Assembly: GCA_937952305.1 (NCBI GenBank)
Contig: CALFZO010000006.1
Span: 62,001 to 126,000 of the forward strand
Direction: 5' to 3'
DNA from: an uncultured Anaerolineales bacterium
Lineage (GTDB): Bacteria; Chloroflexota; Anaerolineae; Anaerolineales; UBA6663
Length of the DNA: 64,000 nt
The notes beneath the pieces were generated by a model. It saw only the letters and a list, made by a program, of their open reading frames with translations. It was not told where the DNA came from and did no database searches. This document shows positions 62,683 to 64,000 of the stretch, piece by piece; within the stretch, counting starts at the first letter, position 1, and every line of letters starts with the position of its first letter. The position numbers and the translations under genes were made by a program.

Positions 62683-64000
62683 TTAAGCCACTTCGACGGC
62701 GGCGTCAGCCGGCACCATAGCCCGCGGCAGGCTGACTGCAAAGCTCGTGCCCCGCCCGATCACGCTTTCCACCGCGATCTGGCCGTTATGTTGCTCCACA
62801 ATCGCCTTGACGATCGCCAGCCCCAAACCGCTGCCTTCGATATCCTGCCGGTCGTCTGACTGCACGCGATAGAACTTGTCGAAGATGTAGGGCAAGTCCG
62901 CCGGCGGAATCCCCAAGCCGGTGTCGCGCACATAAAAACGCGCCATCGTCTCGGCCTGATCAGCAACCACGGCGATGCGGCCGCCCACAGGCGTGTACTT
63001 GACGGCGTTGCCGACCAGGTTGCGCAGGACCTGCTTCAGCCGATTAGCATCGGCACTCACCCAGGACTCGGCCGGCCCCAACTCCACCTGCAGCGTTTGG
63101 CCCTTGGCGGCCGCCAGGCTGCGGAACTCGTCCGTCACGCCGGCCAGCAGCGTGCGCAGGTCCACCAACTCGCGCTTAAGCTCGGCGCCCATGTCGATCC
63201 GGGCCAGATCGAGCAAGTCTTGGACCAGCTCGAGCATCTGCCGGGAGGCGCCCTTGATCCGGCCCAGGAAATTCGCCTGCTGCGGTGTCAACGGCCCCAC
63301 CTTCTCCAGCAGATCGCCATAGCCAATGATGGCGGTCAGCGGATTCTTGAGATCGTGCGTGGCCGAGGCCAAGAACTCGTTCTTGACGCGCTCCAGGTCC
63401 TTGAACTGCGTAACATCGTGCAGGATAGCGACCTGCCCGCCGCTCTCCACGGGCGACAACCCCACATTGAAAACACGCTGATCCGGCCAAAGGATTTGCG
63501 GGGAGGCCAAGCCGGCGGAGCCCTGAGCCAGCACTTCCGCCAGATCGTCATAGCCGTGCCCTTGCGGCAGAGGCTGGCCCAGCTTGGTCTCCACGTCGGT
63601 GAACAGGCGCGCGCCGGCCGGATTGATGATCTGCAGCCGCCCCTCGGCATCCAGCACCAGGATGGCGTCGGCGGCCGAGCGCAGCACGGCCGTCAGGCGG
63701 TTGCGCTCCTGCTCGACGCTCTCGAACAGGTTCAGGCGGTCCAGGGCCGCCATAACCTGGGTGCCGAGCGTCTCCAACAAGACGCGGTCGCTCTCCTGAA
63801 ACACGCTTGGCTGGCGACTATGGATGGCCAGCACCCCGCAGACGCGCATCTCGCAGCGCAGCGGCACGGCAATCGCCGAGTGGGTGGGCAACGGCCCGGT
63901 GCCGGCCCGCGCGCCGGTGCGCTCTTCCACGCCGCCGGAGAGATAAGCCGGCTGGCCAGTGGCGGCCACCTGCTGCGGCGCCAGGGCCATGATGGATTGC
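62683..64000 (-). CDS. GAF-PAS histidine kinase, N-terminus cut by window edge
   Basis: The C-terminal part of a kinase whose frame stays open to the window end (a Met codon at 63990 is inside the GAF domain and is not the start). Visible parts: the end of a GAF (to ~residue 95), a PAS (~100-200, AILVLDAEGRLQIINPAG), HisKA with phospho-His in ATHDLKNPLTAI, and HATPase_c with NLVGNAVKYT, DTGLGIP and GSGLGLAI. The core looks active. It is the most upstream gene seen in the sensor operon, so it may be the kinase served by the kinase-less sensors. Confidence 0.9.
   Translation of the reverse strand, partial: QSIMALAPQQVAATGQPAYLSGGVEERTGARAGTGPLPTHSAIAVPLRCEMRVCGVLAIHSRQPSVFQESDRVLLETLGTQVMAALDRLNLFESVEQERNRLTAVLRSAADAILVLDAEGRLQIINPAGARLFTDVETKLGQPLPQGHGYDDLAEVLAQGSAGLASPQILWPDQRVFNVGLSPVESGGQVAILHDVTQFKDLERVKNEFLASATHDLKNPLTAIIGYGDLLEKVGPLTPQQANFLGRIKGASRQMLELVQDLLDLARIDMGAELKRELVDLRTLLAGVTDEFRSLAAAKGQTLQVELGPAESWVSADANRLKQVLRNLVGNAVKYTPVGGRIAVVADQAETMARFYVRDTGLGIPPADLPYIFDKFYRVQSDDRQDIEGSGLGLAIVKAIVEQHNGQIAVESVIGRGTSFAVSLPRAMVPADAAVEVA

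Overview
The window is GC-rich bacterial DNA with dense, mostly operonic genes. No rRNA, tRNA, CRISPR array or phage module was seen. A member of the Chloroflexota (Anaerolineae/Caldilineae-like) fits best. The reasons are a T-box-controlled trp operon, very large GAF/PAS sensor proteins, an E1 alpha-beta fusion dehydrogenase, and subtilases ending in SVNWN repeats. This assignment is inference from gene content; no marker gene proves it.

Layout. 1-7.3 kb (+): the end of an Fe-S (CCG-domain) protein, a fused 2-oxoacid dehydrogenase E1, its E2, a class-III aminotransferase, a terminator, and an SppA-type protease. 7.4-14.1 kb (-): a chemoreceptor with an unusual C-terminal domain, then a complete PotABCD-like polyamine ABC transporter with its promoter and terminator. 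14.2-24.7 kb (+): queG, a small membrane protein, then a tryptophan operon (trpE, a GxxExxY nuclease-like gene, trpS, trpG, trpD, trpC, trpF, trpB, trpA) behind a strong promoter and a T-box leader whose specifier codon is UGG. 24.7-29.3 kb (-): ABC ATPase, ABC permease, histidine kinase and response regulator in one operon. 29.6-31.4 kb: a secreted protein with a nearly perfect internal duplication, and a DUF72 protein.

31.5-41.2 kb (-): a 1504-residue protein with both GGDEF and HD-GYP domains lies downstream of what I consider the most novel part of the window. That part is a GEMM-I (cyclic-di-GMP) riboswitch with an expression-platform hairpin, followed by peptide A, subtilase A, peptide B and subtilase B. 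Both subtilases end in six SVNWN repeats. Both are preceded by a 52-53-residue secreted peptide that carries one VNWN motif near its own C-terminus. The set looks like a c-di-GMP-controlled secreted peptide/protease module.

41.7-64 kb (-): a near-continuous signalling operon. It holds a histidine kinase (cut by the window edge), four tandem Cache/MHYT-like/HAMP/PAS/GAF sensors that lack any kinase domain but share a C-terminal tail, a ParA-like ATPase, a 1575-residue PAS/GAF histidine kinase, a threonine-synthase-like enzyme fused to a receiver domain, and a single-domain receiver.

At least two families of short imperfect inverted repeats sit in the gaps between co-transcribed genes. One pair brackets the GxxExxY gene inside the trp operon, and a third copy forms the 3' end of trpC.
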